DNA from: JAKFWF01 sp031429105
GTDB taxonomy: Bacteria; Pseudomonadota; Alphaproteobacteria; Rhizobiales; Hyphomicrobiaceae
DNA length: 48,950 nt
Assembly: GCA_031429105.1 (NCBI GenBank)
Contig: JANOYV010000045.1
Span: forward strand, 1-48,950
Direction of reading: 5' to 3'
Part shown: one piece after another, positions 7,642 through 16,769 of the stretch
Numbering within the stretch: position 1 is the first letter of the stretch
Layout: every line of letters begins with the position of its first letter
The notes under the pieces: model-generated
Databases searched by the model: none
Seen by the model: the letters and a program-made list of their open reading frames with translations, nothing else
Told to the model about the DNA's origin: nothing
Program-made: the position numbers and the translations under genes

Positions 7642-8526
7642 TCACAATTCGTGGCCGCGGATCATATTGATGATGCTTGAAAAATCGCTGGCACTTTCGC
7701 CCGATGCGTTGTGCATCCGGTAGAGCTGAGCAGCAATCGCACCGAGCGGCGTGCTCGCTCCTGATGCCGCCGCTGCTTCCTGCGACAACGCCATGTCCTT
7801 CAACATCAACGCCGAAGCAAAGCCCGGCTTGTAACCGTTATTGGCGGGCGACGTCGGCACGGGGCCGGGCACCGGGCAATAGGTCGTCATCGCCCAGCAC
7901 TGTCCCGAAGAAGTCGACGCCACGTCAAACAACGCCTGTTTATCGAGTCCCAATTTTTCCGCCAGCACGAAGCCTTCGGCCACCGCGATCATCGATATGC
8001 CCAGGATCATGTTGTTGCAGATTTTGGCAGCTTGACCGGCGCCGTCCGCGCCGCAATGGACAATTCGCTTGGCCATTGCCTCGATGATTGGCTTTGCCTT
8101 GGCAAAGGCATCGTTCGATCCGCCAGCCATAAAAGTGAGGGTCGCCGCTTCCGCGCCACCGACACCGCCTGATACTGGCGCATCAAGCGACAACATTTTG
8201 TGCTCGCCAGCCAAGACATGCGCCGTGCGCGCAGACGCAACATCGATGGTTGATGAATCGATGAACAACGTGCCGGGCTTGGCAGCTTTCAGTGCTTCGC
8301 CGTAAACGCTCACAACATGTTTGCCAGCAGGAAGCATGGTGACGACGATATCGACGTCGTTCACGGCCTCGGCTGTGGACTTAGCAGCAACGACGCCACG
8401 CTTCACCGCTTCGCCAAGGTTCGCCGGCGCCAAGTCAAAGCCTTTGACCGTGTGGCCGTTCTTTACGAGGTTGCCGGCCATGGGAGCGCCCATGTTGCCC
8501 AGTCCAATGAACCCGATCATCGCCAT
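7642..8526 (-). CDS. mmsB: 3-hydroxyisobutyrate dehydrogenase-family NAD(P) oxidoreductase
   Basis: This is a 294-residue beta-hydroxyacid dehydrogenase. The N-terminal Rossmann motif is GFIGLGNMGAPMAGNL, the substrate motif is DAPVSGGVGGAEAATLTFMAGG-like, and the catalytic lysine lies in GAGQAAKICNNMILG. Length matches MmsB (about 295), which oxidises 3-hydroxyisobutyrate in valine breakdown; GarR/GlxR-type substrates cannot be excluded. Start at 8526 has a GGGAGAC site 7 bases upstream; the frame is open to 8943 only because it runs antiparallel in register under recQ. It lies 71 bp downstream of recQ. No other valine-catabolic genes are near. Confidence 0.87.
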   Translation of the reverse strand: MAMIGFIGLGNMGAPMAGNLVKNGHTVKGFDLAPANLGEAVKRGVVAAKSTAEAVNDVDIVVTMLPAGKHVVSVYGEALKAAKPGTLFIDSSTIDVASARTAHVLAGEHKMLSLDAPVSGGVGGAEAATLTFMAGGSNDAFAKAKPIIEAMAKRIVHCGADGAGQAAKICNNMILGISMIAVAEGFVLAEKLGLDKQALFDVASTSSGQCWAMTTYCPVPGPVPTSPANNGYKPGFASALMLKDMALSQEAAAASGASTPLGAIAAQLYRMHNASGESASDFSSIINMIRGHEL

Positions 8527-8597
8527 GTCGCTGTCTCCCTTAGCGTTTGTTGGGAGCAGTATACCGATCCAGCAGCGGTCTGGCAGGGGGCTGTACG

Positions 8598-10775
8598 CTA
8601 TTGCAGCTCTGCAAGAAGGCACTTGAGCGTGCCGTAGTCGAAGCGGCCATCGAGGGCTGCATGAACTGGCCCGAGCTTGCCGCTGTCCAGAGTACTGCAG
8701 CGCTCGAAAGCGGACAGGATCTCGTCGATTTCGGGTTCGTCGAGCCCAATCACGGTGCGCGCTTCGATCAACCCGGCTTCGATCGCCTCGGCGAAATGGC
8801 CGAAGATCGTTGCAATATCGAGCCGCCGCTCCGCTGCAATCTGTTCGACCTGCTTGCCCGCTAGATGCAAGGCCAGCGTCTGATTGACGGTCGCCGTCAA
8901 CCGGTTTTCCAGCAGCGGGTGCTTTTTGAACCGGCCGATGCACGCAATCAATCGTTCGCCGAAACGCTTGATCTTGACTTCGCCAAGCCCAGTTATGCCT
9001 GCGAGCGCCGATAAACTCAGCGGGCGCTTGGCTGCGAGATCAGCCAGCGTCTTGTCGTGACAAATCACGTAGGGCGGCACTTTGGCTTCAAGCGCCAGTT
9101 CAAGCCGCAAGGCTTTGAGCGCACCGAACAGCGCTTCGTCCGCACCGGCAACCAGCGTGCCCTTCGCGGTCTTGAGCTTCCCCTTGCGGGCCACCTCAGT
9201 GCGTTGCACGCGCATGCGGAAGGGGATCTCGCCTTTCAACAACAGACGCGCCCGCTCGCCGAGCAAAAGCGAACCGTGCCCCTCATCATCACCGACGAGG
9301 AACCCATTGGCCGTCAATTGCCGGAACAAACTACGCCAACCACTCGCATCGAGATCCTTGCCAATACCAAAAACGGAGAGGCGATCATGGCCGTTGCGGC
9401 CTATGCGATCATCGGCTTTCCCGGTCAGCACATCGATCACGTAGCCGACACCAAACCGTTCGCCCGTGCGATAGACCGTCGACAACGCTTTTTGCGCATT
9501 GACCGTTCCATCAGTCGTTGCCGGTGGATTGAGGCAGTTGTCGCTGTTGCCGCAGGGCTCGGACGACGTTTCACTGAAGTAGGCAAGCAGCGCCTGCCGC
9601 CGACACGTCGGTAACTCGCACAGGCCGATCAGCGCATCGAGCTTCTGGCGTTGCACCTGTTTGAACGCTTCCGAACCTTCGGACTGGTTGATCCACTGCC
9701 GCAGCTGAATCAGGTCCTGCATACCATAAGCGAGCCACGCGTCGGCTGCCTCTCCGTCGCGGCCGGCACGCCCGGTTTCTTGATAGTAGGCCTCGATCGT
9801 CTTGGGCATATTGAGGTGGGCAACGAACCGCACATCGGGCTTATCGATCCCCATGCCGAACGCAATGGTCGCCACCACAATCAATTCATCTTCGACCAGG
9901 AACCGCTCCTGCACGCGACGGCGCACGTCGGCGTTGAGGCCGGCATGGTAGGCCAGCGCCTTGCGGCCCTTCTTGTTGAGGAATTCGGCGGTTTCATCGA
10001 CGCTGCGCCGTGACAGGCAATAGACGATGCCGGCATTACCCTGGTGCTCGCCATCGATGAACTGCCACAGTTTTTCGCGCGCGCTGCCAGTGCCCATCTC
10101 GGCAATCGTGTAACGGATGTTGGGCCGGTCAAAACTGGCGACGAACCGTTGCGCGTTCTCAAGTTTAAGTTCGGTGACGATTTCCTCGCGCGTGCGCTCA
10201 TCGGCGGTTGCCGTCAGCGCAATCCGCGGCACATGGGGGAAGCGATCGGCCAGAATGCGAAGTTGGCGATATTCCAGACGAAAATCATGTCCCCACTGCG
10301 ACACGCAGTGCGCCTCATCGATGGCAAAAAGCGACGGTTTAGCCTTTTGCAATAAGGTTAGCGTGCGCTCCTGTACGAGCCGTTCGGGCGCGACGTACAA
10401 GATATCGAGCTTGCCGCCAACCAGCTGCCACTCGATTTGCTCCTGGGTCGCCCGATCAAGCGATGAATTGAGGAAGGCAGCCCTAACGCCGACGGCCTTC
10501 AGCGCATCGACTTGGTCCTGCATCAACGCAATCAATGGCGATACGACGATGCCGGTGCCGGGTCTGACCAATGCCGGGATCTGATAGCACAGCGACTTGC
10601 CGCCGCCGGTCGGCATCAGAACGAGCGCATCGCCGCCGTTGATCAGCGTTTCAACGATACGCTCCTGGTGCGAGCGGAAACTTTTGTAGCCAAAGACGGT
10701 TTCGAGCAAACGCAAGGCTTCGGTCATCGACGCAGCCGTGTCCGACGGTGATTTCAGCTTTAGAGCTGCACTCAT
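8598..10775 (-). CDS. recQ: ATP-dependent DNA helicase RecQ
   Basis: This is a 725-residue 3'-5' helicase of recombination and replication-fork repair. Walker A is MPTGGGKSLCYQ (54-65), the DEAH box is at 153-156 with the RecQ-specific VSQWGHDFR following, and motif VI includes QETGRAGRDG. A four-cysteine zinc motif (CELPTC...CGNSDNC, about 385-415) precedes the winged-helix RQC region. An HRDC domain is visible (LRLELALEAKVPPYVICHDK onwards). After the HRDC domain an extra helix-turn-helix-like region of about 100 residues (ATVNQTLALHLAGKQVEQIA onward) is present, as in the longer RecQ proteins. Start at 10775; an internal Met at residue 17 is an alternative. Confidence 0.97.
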   Translation of the reverse strand: MSAALKLKSPSDTAASMTEALRLLETVFGYKSFRSHQERIVETLINGGDALVLMPTGGGKSLCYQIPALVRPGTGIVVSPLIALMQDQVDALKAVGVRAAFLNSSLDRATQEQIEWQLVGGKLDILYVAPERLVQERTLTLLQKAKPSLFAIDEAHCVSQWGHDFRLEYRQLRILADRFPHVPRIALTATADERTREEIVTELKLENAQRFVASFDRPNIRYTIAEMGTGSAREKLWQFIDGEHQGNAGIVYCLSRRSVDETAEFLNKKGRKALAYHAGLNADVRRRVQERFLVEDELIVVATIAFGMGIDKPDVRFVAHLNMPKTIEAYYQETGRAGRDGEAADAWLAYGMQDLIQLRQWINQSEGSEAFKQVQRQKLDALIGLCELPTCRRQALLAYFSETSSEPCGNSDNCLNPPATTDGTVNAQKALSTVYRTGERFGVGYVIDVLTGKADDRIGRNGHDRLSVFGIGKDLDASGWRSLFRQLTANGFLVGDDEGHGSLLLGERARLLLKGEIPFRMRVQRTEVARKGKLKTAKGTLVAGADEALFGALKALRLELALEAKVPPYVICHDKTLADLAAKRPLSLSALAGITGLGEVKIKRFGERLIACIGRFKKHPLLENRLTATVNQTLALHLAGKQVEQIAAERRLDIATIFGHFAEAIEAGLIEARTVIGLDEPEIDEILSAFERCSTLDSGKLGPVHAALDGRFDYGTLKCLLAELQ

Positions 10776-11011
10776 TTTGATCGCAAAGGCTCCAGGAGGT
10801 CAACTTGGCCGCAACCTTAGTTTGATTCGGGTCCCGCCATGCTGTGCCTGGACATCGGCTAACAGGCGATATGACCTATCGCTTGCGAACAATTCTGCGC
10901 TGTGGCCCGACTACGGCACGTTTCTGCCGGTTTTCCGTGGGCACTTCTTGCGCTATGATCGTATGTTACGACGAGTTGCACAGGCGGTTCGACAAAGGGT
11001 AATCCGGGGAT

Positions 11012-12064
11012 ATGGCGCGCAGGCGGAAAGACGATAAGGCATCGGTAGTGCTTGGCCGCGTATTGAGCACGCCGCGGGTATTTCTGGCGCGCATGCTGGT
11101 GACGCTCATGTTGGTCGGTTTCCTGGCGGCGATCCTGGCCCCCCAACTGATGTCGGCATTCAAGACCAATCCATTCCTCAACGGCGTCATTGTCGCCGTG
11201 TTCGCGATTGGCGTTTTCTTCGCCTTCTGGCAGGTGATGCGTCTTTACCCGGAAATCCGTTGGGTAAACGCCTTCCGCATCGCCGATCCAGGCCTTGTCA
11301 GCGAACGCCAGCCAATACTTTTGGCGCCAATGTCGACGATGCTGAGGGAACGTACCGGCACACTGTCGTTGTCGACAACGTCGATGCGATCTTTGATGGA
11401 TTCGATTGGATCGCGGCTCGACGAAGCCCGTGACACCGGCAAGTATGTGGTCGGATTGCTCGTATTCCTCGGCCTGCTTGGCACCTTCTGGGGCCTGTTG
11501 GAGACGATGCAGGCGGTCGGCCAAACCATCGCTTCGCTGGACACCAAGGCTGGTGACAGCGCCACCGCGTTTGGCGAGCTGAAGGAGGGCCTTGCCGCCC
11601 CATTACGCGGCATGGGAACGGCATTTTCATCTTCGCTGTTGGGCCTATCAGGATCGCTGGTACTCGGCTTCCTCGAACTCCAAGCCACTCAGTCCCACAA
11701 TCGGTTTTACAACGAACTTGAAGAATGGCTGTCAGGCATCACCGAACTAACGCCTGGCGCATCCGGTGGCAGCGACCAGCAACTTGGCCGGCAGATCTAT
11801 TCGGCGATCTTCGAGCTGCAGCGTTCGGTTGCCGACCTTAGCGAACGCCTGGGCGCAATTGGTCCGCAAGGCCTCAATGGTGGCGCTGACCCGGCGGTCA
11901 AGGAATTAGCCTCCGGCGTCAACCAACTCGTCGGTCAGATGCGCAACGAACAGACCATCGTGCGCCAATGGGTCGATGAGCAGGCAGCCCAACAGGCAGA
12001 GGTCGCCAGCATGTTGAAGGGGCTTGCTGCAAGCGTGCCTGCCGCCAACCAGAAGCGGAGCTAA
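11012..12064 (+). CDS. MotA/ExbB-like proton-channel subunit
   Basis: This is a 350-residue membrane protein with four predicted transmembrane segments (about 25-47, 56-76, 144-166, 200-222), the MotA/TolQ/ExbB pattern. The third contains GLLGTFWGLLETM and the fourth LRGMGTAFSSSLLGLSGSLV, the conserved pore-lining helices of this family. A C-terminal cytoplasmic or helical tail of about 120 residues follows. It is 5 bp upstream of an OmpA/MotB-like partner, so the two surely form one ion-driven complex. No flagellar, Tol or Ton genes are nearby, so this is not assigned to the flagellum. What the complex drives is unknown. RecQ is divergent. Confidence 0.85.
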   Translation: MARRRKDDKASVVLGRVLSTPRVFLARMLVTLMLVGFLAAILAPQLMSAFKTNPFLNGVIVAVFAIGVFFAFWQVMRLYPEIRWVNAFRIADPGLVSERQPILLAPMSTMLRERTGTLSLSTTSMRSLMDSIGSRLDEARDTGKYVVGLLVFLGLLGTFWGLLETMQAVGQTIASLDTKAGDSATAFGELKEGLAAPLRGMGTAFSSSLLGLSGSLVLGFLELQATQSHNRFYNELEEWLSGITELTPGASGGSDQQLGRQIYSAIFELQRSVADLSERLGAIGPQGLNGGADPAVKELASGVNQLVGQMRNEQTIVRQWVDEQAAQQAEVASMLKGLAASVPAANQKRS

Positions 12065-12069
12065 AACTC

Positions 12070-13098
12070 ATGGCACGTGGTCGTCGGGGAAATTCAGCCG
12101 AGCACGGCGAGTTCTGGCCAGGCTATGTCGACGTGTTGTCCACGCTCTTGCTGGTCGTCACGTTTCTGTTGTCGATTTTCATGATTTCGCAGTTCTACGT
12201 CGCGCAGGAAAGCAGCGGCAAGGACAGTGCTCTACGCCGCCTCACCCGACAGATCGCCGAGCTGACCAACCTGATGTCACTGGAAAAGGGCAAGGCGAAA
12301 TCGGCCGAAGACGAATTTGCCAGCTTGCAGGCGTCACTCGCCTCGTTGCGCGAGGACAATGCGCGACTGGCAGCGATTGCGGCGGGCACCGACGAAAAAA
12401 TAAAGGGCGGGGTCGCGCAAATCGCGAGCCTCAGCAGCCAACTCGACGAAAAGACCAAAATTTCGACCGAGGCGCAATCGAAGGTCGATCTGCTGAACCA
12501 ACAACTATTGGCCCTCCGTCGCCAGCTTGCAGCCTTGAACGAAGCGTTGGAGACATCTGAAAAAAAGGATCGCGACAGTCAGGATCGGATCAAGGACATG
12601 GGCGTGCGGCTGAACGCGGCGCTGGCCCGGCAGGTGCAGGAGTTGCAGCGCTATCGCTCTGATTTCTTTGGCCGCCTGCGCGATCTCCTCAAAGATCGAA
12701 AGGATATCCGCGTCGTTGGCGACCGGTTCGTATTCCAATCCGAGGTGCTGTTTCCGTCAGGGCAAGCCAACATGACGCCGGAGGGCTTGGCTGCCATCGA
12801 CCAATTGGCCCAGGCCATTGTCGAGCTCGAACGCTCAATACCCAAGGAGATCGATTGGTCGATGCAGGTTGACGGGCATACCGACCAGCGACCGATTGCA
12901 TCATCGCAGTTCCCCTCGAACTGGGAGCTTTCGACGGCACGCGCCATTTCAGTGGTGCGCTATCTGGTCAGCCGAGGCGTCCCAGCCAAGCGGCTGGTGG
13001 CGGCTGGCTACGGCGAATTCCAACCGTTGGAAGAGGGCACCAGCGACGACATCTTGCGCCGCAATCGCCGGATCGAGTTGAAACTGACGAACCGCTGA
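12070..13098 (+). CDS. OmpA/MotB-like peptidoglycan-anchored partner
   Basis: This is a 342-residue protein with a short cytoplasmic N-terminus, one transmembrane helix (about 22-46) and the conserved proton-accepting Asp of MotB-like proteins at residue 21 (GYVDVLSTLLLVVTFLL). A long periplasmic coiled coil (about 50-185, rich in Gln, Glu, Lys and Leu) leads to an OmpA peptidoglycan-binding domain (about 215-342, with VDGHTDQRPI, then ELSTARAISVVRYL and a final RRNRRIELKL). Together with the MotA-like protein it forms a stator-type unit tethered to the cell wall. The long coiled coil is longer than in flagellar MotB. Function unknown. Confidence 0.88.
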   Translation: MARGRRGNSAEHGEFWPGYVDVLSTLLLVVTFLLSIFMISQFYVAQESSGKDSALRRLTRQIAELTNLMSLEKGKAKSAEDEFASLQASLASLREDNARLAAIAAGTDEKIKGGVAQIASLSSQLDEKTKISTEAQSKVDLLNQQLLALRRQLAALNEALETSEKKDRDSQDRIKDMGVRLNAALARQVQELQRYRSDFFGRLRDLLKDRKDIRVVGDRFVFQSEVLFPSGQANMTPEGLAAIDQLAQAIVELERSIPKEIDWSMQVDGHTDQRPIASSQFPSNWELSTARAISVVRYLVSRGVPAKRLVAAGYGEFQPLEEGTSDDILRRNRRIELKLTNR

Positions 13099-13198
13099 TC
13101 CGGACATCGGGTTCAGAATTTGGTGCTGCACAACACAACCTTGACGGCTGCTTCTACGCATAATCCCTCTAACGTTCGATCAAACCTTGAGTCGTCAG

Positions 13199-13864
13199 AT
13201 GAAAACGTCCACCGCCGCCCAAGTGTTCGACCACCCTGCTGAACGCGCACACGCGGCGGTGCGCATTTTCACTGCATCGTCGCTTTTGGTCGCTACCGCG
13301 ATCATCATGACATTGTCGGCAGCACCTACTCGCGCGCAAACACCGGCGGGCGACGTCGCGGCCATCAAGGGGGAGGCTCTTGCGGTGATTGCTGAAAAGC
13401 GCCGTACCCTTGCCCAGGGTGCGGCGGTATTCGTCGATGAAGTGATCACGACCGGTGCCACGAGTCGGCTGACCTTGAACTTGGGTCGCAACACCACAAT
13501 CAAACTTGGCGAAGGTGTCCGGATGCGGATCGATCGTCACATGGTCAATGCCGGTGGGGCATTTGATCTCCAAAATGGCGCCGTCCTGTTCGACCGTGGT
13601 GCTGGTGCTCCTAAGGGCGACACCGCGTTGCGCAGCCCCTACGGACTACTGGCGGTTCGGGGAACCAAGTTCTTTGCTGGTCCAAGCAATGGCGTATTCG
13701 GTGTGTTCGTCGTACGTGGCCGCGTTGATGTAACGGGCGCTGGCAAAACCGTTCGCCTGACCGCAGGCCTTGGCACCAACATTGCCAAGCCGGGCGATGC
13801 GCCGACCAAAGCCGCGGCGTGGAAAGCCCCTCGCGTCAAAGCGGCTCTCCAGAGCGTCGAGTAA
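13199..13864 (+). CDS. FecR-domain periplasmic protein
   Basis: This is a 221-residue exported protein. The N-terminus carries a signal-like hydrophobic segment (about 24-40) with cleavage expected near PTRAQ. The FecR domain follows: RRTLAQGAAVFVDEVITTG, GRNTTIKLGEGVRMRID, then SPYGLLAVRGTKFFAG and VFVVRGRVDVTGAG. No anti-sigma N-terminal domain is present, so it is a stand-alone FecR-type sensor or scaffold, not a FecI-FecR regulator. Its 3' end overlaps by 29 bp, tail to tail, the CHASE2 cyclase gene; this gene pairing recurs in proteobacteria as I recall. ATG 13199 is preferred over the upstream TTG at 13187. Confidence 0.85.
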   Translation: MKTSTAAQVFDHPAERAHAAVRIFTASSLLVATAIIMTLSAAPTRAQTPAGDVAAIKGEALAVIAEKRRTLAQGAAVFVDEVITTGATSRLTLNLGRNTTIKLGEGVRMRIDRHMVNAGGAFDLQNGAVLFDRGAGAPKGDTALRSPYGLLAVRGTKFFAGPSNGVFGVFVVRGRVDVTGAGKTVRLTAGLGTNIAKPGDAPTKAAAWKAPRVKAALQSVE

Positions 13865-15932
13865 GGCGATCAGCCAACCGAGCCATCGCCTGATCGAGCG
13901 GGTAGCGCTGACTAAGATGAGCGAATGCTGCTGCGGCAGCGTGCTGATCATGCTCGCTCAATCGTGCAGCGTCACCGAACGCTGCACGATCACCCGACGT
14001 CATCGCAGGCGGCCAGGGCTCAAACACCGACAACGGCTTGCTGCGACCACGAACATCAATTCGGCCGAGCGGACGGATCAAATCAGGATCGAGCGCTTGC
14101 GCCGCCACCGGCCCAATGCAGATGCGTGAGCCGATGTCTTTGTTCGCAGACTCAAGGCGTGACGCTGTGTTCATCACGTCACCATGCGCAGTGTAATCGA
14201 GCCGCCGCCCGCCACCGACATCGCCGAGGATAACGTCGCCGCTTTCAATGCCGATCCGCGTTGACCCAAACTGCAAACGCTGCGCCTCGCCCTCGTGGCG
14301 AAACCGTTCAGCGAAGATCTGAATCGCAATCGCACACGCCACAGCCTTCGACTGATGGTCTTGTAGATCGAGTGGCGCGTTGAAGATGGCATGCACGCCA
14401 TCGCCCACGATCTTCTCGACCATGCCACCGTGTTCGACGATCACGCGCACGAGCCCATCAAAATAGCGGTCCAGTAATTCCACGAGGGCCACCGGTCCGG
14501 CCCGCTCGGTCATTGACGTGAAGCCCTCGATATCGGTGAACATCGCAGTCACGTAGCGCGCCTCGCCGGCAAGTTTGAGCAGTTCCGGGCGATCAAGCAG
14601 GCGACGAACCACCGCTGCTGGGAGTTGTTGTTCAAACCGTCGCCGGATGGCTGCTTCACGGACCCTGACGCGAGCGGCCGAAATAAAGGCCGCGATAGCA
14701 AAGGCAGCGCCCACTCCTAGCGGTACAATGAGGGGGTCAACAAGCAACTGGCCTGCGTCAAGCGCCAGAACCGCGAAGGCCAACCAGGCAAAACCAAGGC
14801 CTGCCACAACCGTGAATGCAAACAGTGGTGGGTGGCGCATTGCAATCGCTGCTGCCACAAGGCTCGCGAAGCCCAGTGCGGCCACCTCGAACCACGGTAG
14901 CCAGGACGGGCGATGCGGATGATCGCCTGCCAGCATTTGCACGATGGCATCGGCTTGGATCTGCACCGTTGGAACGAGGCTGCCGGATACCGACGGTCTA
15001 AGGCCACCGATCTCTGGTGCCGACGTGCCGATCAAAACGATGGCATCTTTCATGCGGCGCCCGGTATCGGGCGACTGCATCAGTTCGACCGCTGATATCG
15101 TGCGCACGCGATGTGTCTCGTCGGGCGTCGGGCGCAAGCGCAGCATCGCATCGGATGTCAGCGTAAAATTCAGGTCACCAACACCGAGGCGCTTGTGGGC
15201 GCCATCAATCACATAGGCTCCCGCCTCCCGCGCGAGGCGCGTGATCTCAAGCGCAAAACCCGGGCGCAAAACGCCAGCCGTCATCACCAACAAGGGAACA
15301 TTGCGAATCCGGCCATCGCCGTCGCCGGGCAACGGCAGCATACCAAAGCCAGCGGTCGCGTCCGCAATCATGGCGACGGGACCGATCGCACCCGAGGCCT
15401 GCCACAGGCCACTGAAGTCCGGCTCGCCGCCGATCAGTGCGGGGGCTGCCGGGGGTCCGCGACCGACACCTTCCGCATCAAGCGCCAGCCCAAGTACCGT
15501 TGGAATGCGTCGCAACGCTGCCGCCAAAGCGACATTCCCGTCTTCTAATGTTTCAGCAAGGGCGATGAGGTCCGGGCGGCGCGCAACATCGGCAAGTTTG
15601 CGCGCAAGTGCTGCTGGCGAGCGCTCGTCCGGCCCTTCAATCAAGATCTCAAGGCCGATCACGCGCGGTTTTGCATCGGCAACGCGCGCAACCAGGGCCG
15701 CTAAGCGCTCCCGGCTCCACGGCCACGCGCCCAGTTCAGCGAGCGACGATCGATCAATATCAACAATAACAATTGGCGGCACTGGCTGCGGCAGGGCGCG
15801 CAGATTTAAGCCAACATCAAACGCGCTCTCCCGCAGCGTTTCGTAGGCTTGTGACGACATCATCAGGAACAGGCCAACGGCCAGCGCCACTAGTGCCAGC
15901 GGTAGTCCCAGGCTCTTTCTGCTCCAAACCAC
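13836..15932 (-). CDS. CHASE2-domain adenylate cyclase (class III)
   Basis: This is a 698-residue transmembrane cyclase that should make cAMP in response to a periplasmic signal. After an N-terminal helix (about 9-28) a CHASE2 sensor domain fills residues 30-320 (IVIVDIDRSSLAELGAWPWSR near its start). Three further membrane helices (about 335-420) lead to a class III catalytic domain. Metal-binding Asp residues are in FTDIEGFTSMTER (about 464) and VGDGVHAIF (about 510). The adenine-specifying Lys (MVEKIVGDG) and DYTAHGD are present, as is the transition-state MNTASRLE Asn/Arg pair, favouring ATP as substrate. It sits between a FecR protein gene and a divergent Crp-type gene, suggesting a signalling module. 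Confidence 0.93.
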   Translation of the reverse strand: MVWSRKSLGLPLALVALAVGLFLMMSSQAYETLRESAFDVGLNLRALPQPVPPIVIVDIDRSSLAELGAWPWSRERLAALVARVADAKPRVIGLEILIEGPDERSPAALARKLADVARRPDLIALAETLEDGNVALAAALRRIPTVLGLALDAEGVGRGPPAAPALIGGEPDFSGLWQASGAIGPVAMIADATAGFGMLPLPGDGDGRIRNVPLLVMTAGVLRPGFALEITRLAREAGAYVIDGAHKRLGVGDLNFTLTSDAMLRLRPTPDETHRVRTISAVELMQSPDTGRRMKDAIVLIGTSAPEIGGLRPSVSGSLVPTVQIQADAIVQMLAGDHPHRPSWLPWFEVAALGFASLVAAAIAMRHPPLFAFTVVAGLGFAWLAFAVLALDAGQLLVDPLIVPLGVGAAFAIAAFISAARVRVREAAIRRRFEQQLPAAVVRRLLDRPELLKLAGEARYVTAMFTDIEGFTSMTERAGPVALVELLDRYFDGLVRVIVEHGGMVEKIVGDGVHAIFNAPLDLQDHQSKAVACAIAIQIFAERFRHEGEAQRLQFGSTRIGIESGDVILGDVGGGRRLDYTAHGDVMNTASRLESANKDIGSRICIGPVAAQALDPDLIRPLGRIDVRGRSKPLSVFEPWPPAMTSGDRAAFGDAARLSEHDQHAAAAAFAHLSQRYPLDQAMARLADRLTRRSGEPL

Positions 15933-16054
15933 GGCGACCCTAGGGTTTCACTTGTTTTATAACCAAATAATCAGACGTCAGCGGCGCGAATGCCAACTGT
16001 GATATACCGTACTGCATGCTGAGGGAACGCGAACCGTTGGAATAGAGTTAGCCC

Positions 16055-16759
16055 ATGTCGACTGCCAATGAACAGGCCCGCACGGCACTTCAAGGTGCAA
16101 GCTTTCTGAGCGGCTTGCCGACAAACCTGATCGACCAGCTCGCGCTGCGTGCGCGCGTGACCCGCTACGCCCGTGGCGAGACCATTTACCGGCGCGGCGA
16201 TGCCGGCGACACGATGATGGTGATCATGTCGGGCCGCGTTAAGATTACCAACGTCACGGCCGAAGCCAAGGAAGTGATCCTCAACTTTCTCGGGCGCGGC
16301 GACGTCAATGGCGAGATCGCGGTGCTCGATGGCCGCGAACGGACCGCCAACGCCATTGCCCTCGAAGACACCGAGGCGCTGGTGCTCTATCGCCGCGACC
16401 TGCTGCCGGTGCTGATGGCAGACCCACAATCGATGCTCGAGGTGATCACAATTCTTTGCGATAAAATTCGCACGACCTCGGCGTTGGTTGAGGACAATTC
16501 GTTGCAAATGCAGGGTCGCACTGCTTCAGGGTTGCACCGGCTGGCCGACCAGCACGGCCGTAAGACGCCCGGCGGCGTGATGATCGACCTCAAGCTCTCC
16601 CAACGCGATCTCGGCAGCTATCTGGGTCTCTCGCGCGAGAACGTCAGCCGACAACTCAAGGACCTGCGCGAAGCAGGCTTGATCAAGATCGAGGATCAGA
16701 CGCTGATTATCCCCGACCTCGACGCGCTACGTGAGCGCGCCGAGAGCGGCATTGCGTAA
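16055..16759 (+). CDS. Crp/Fnr-family transcription regulator
   Basis: This is a 234-residue regulator with an N-terminal cyclic-nucleotide-binding beta barrel (about 10-130; GETIYRRGDAGDTMMVIMSG, then LGRGDVNGEIAVLDGRERTA) and a C-terminal winged helix (LSQRDLGSYLGLSRENVSRQLKDL, about 180-205). FNR-type N-terminal cysteines are absent, so it is not an oxygen sensor of the FNR type. The RxxTA pattern in the phosphate-binding cassette (GERTA-like, here GRERTA) fits cyclic nucleotide binding. Its gene is divergent from the CHASE2 cyclase across 122 bp, so it is a natural candidate receptor for that enzyme's cAMP. ATG 16055 has a GGAATAGAG site. Confidence 0.92.
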   Translation: MSTANEQARTALQGASFLSGLPTNLIDQLALRARVTRYARGETIYRRGDAGDTMMVIMSGRVKITNVTAEAKEVILNFLGRGDVNGEIAVLDGRERTANAIALEDTEALVLYRRDLLPVLMADPQSMLEVITILCDKIRTTSALVEDNSLQMQGRTASGLHRLADQHGRKTPGGVMIDLKLSQRDLGSYLGLSRENVSRQLKDLREAGLIKIEDQTLIIPDLDALRERAESGIA

Positions 16760-16769
16760 CGCCTCGCGA

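Noticed and set aside
7633..7651. Dyad CGAATTG-GATCA-CAATTCG over the stop codon of the 3-hydroxyisobutyrate dehydrogenase gene
   Set aside because: The arms are only 7 bp, AT-rich and not followed by a T-run, so a terminator call is not supported.
8598..13098. RecQ helicase beside a MotA-like/OmpA-like pair as a Zorya-type defence system
   Set aside because: Zorya needs ZorA with a long tail, ZorB and specific ZorC/D or ZorE partners. Here RecQ is divergently transcribed and is a normal RecQ with zinc and HRDC domains, no ZorC/D/E is present, and the surroundings are housekeeping.
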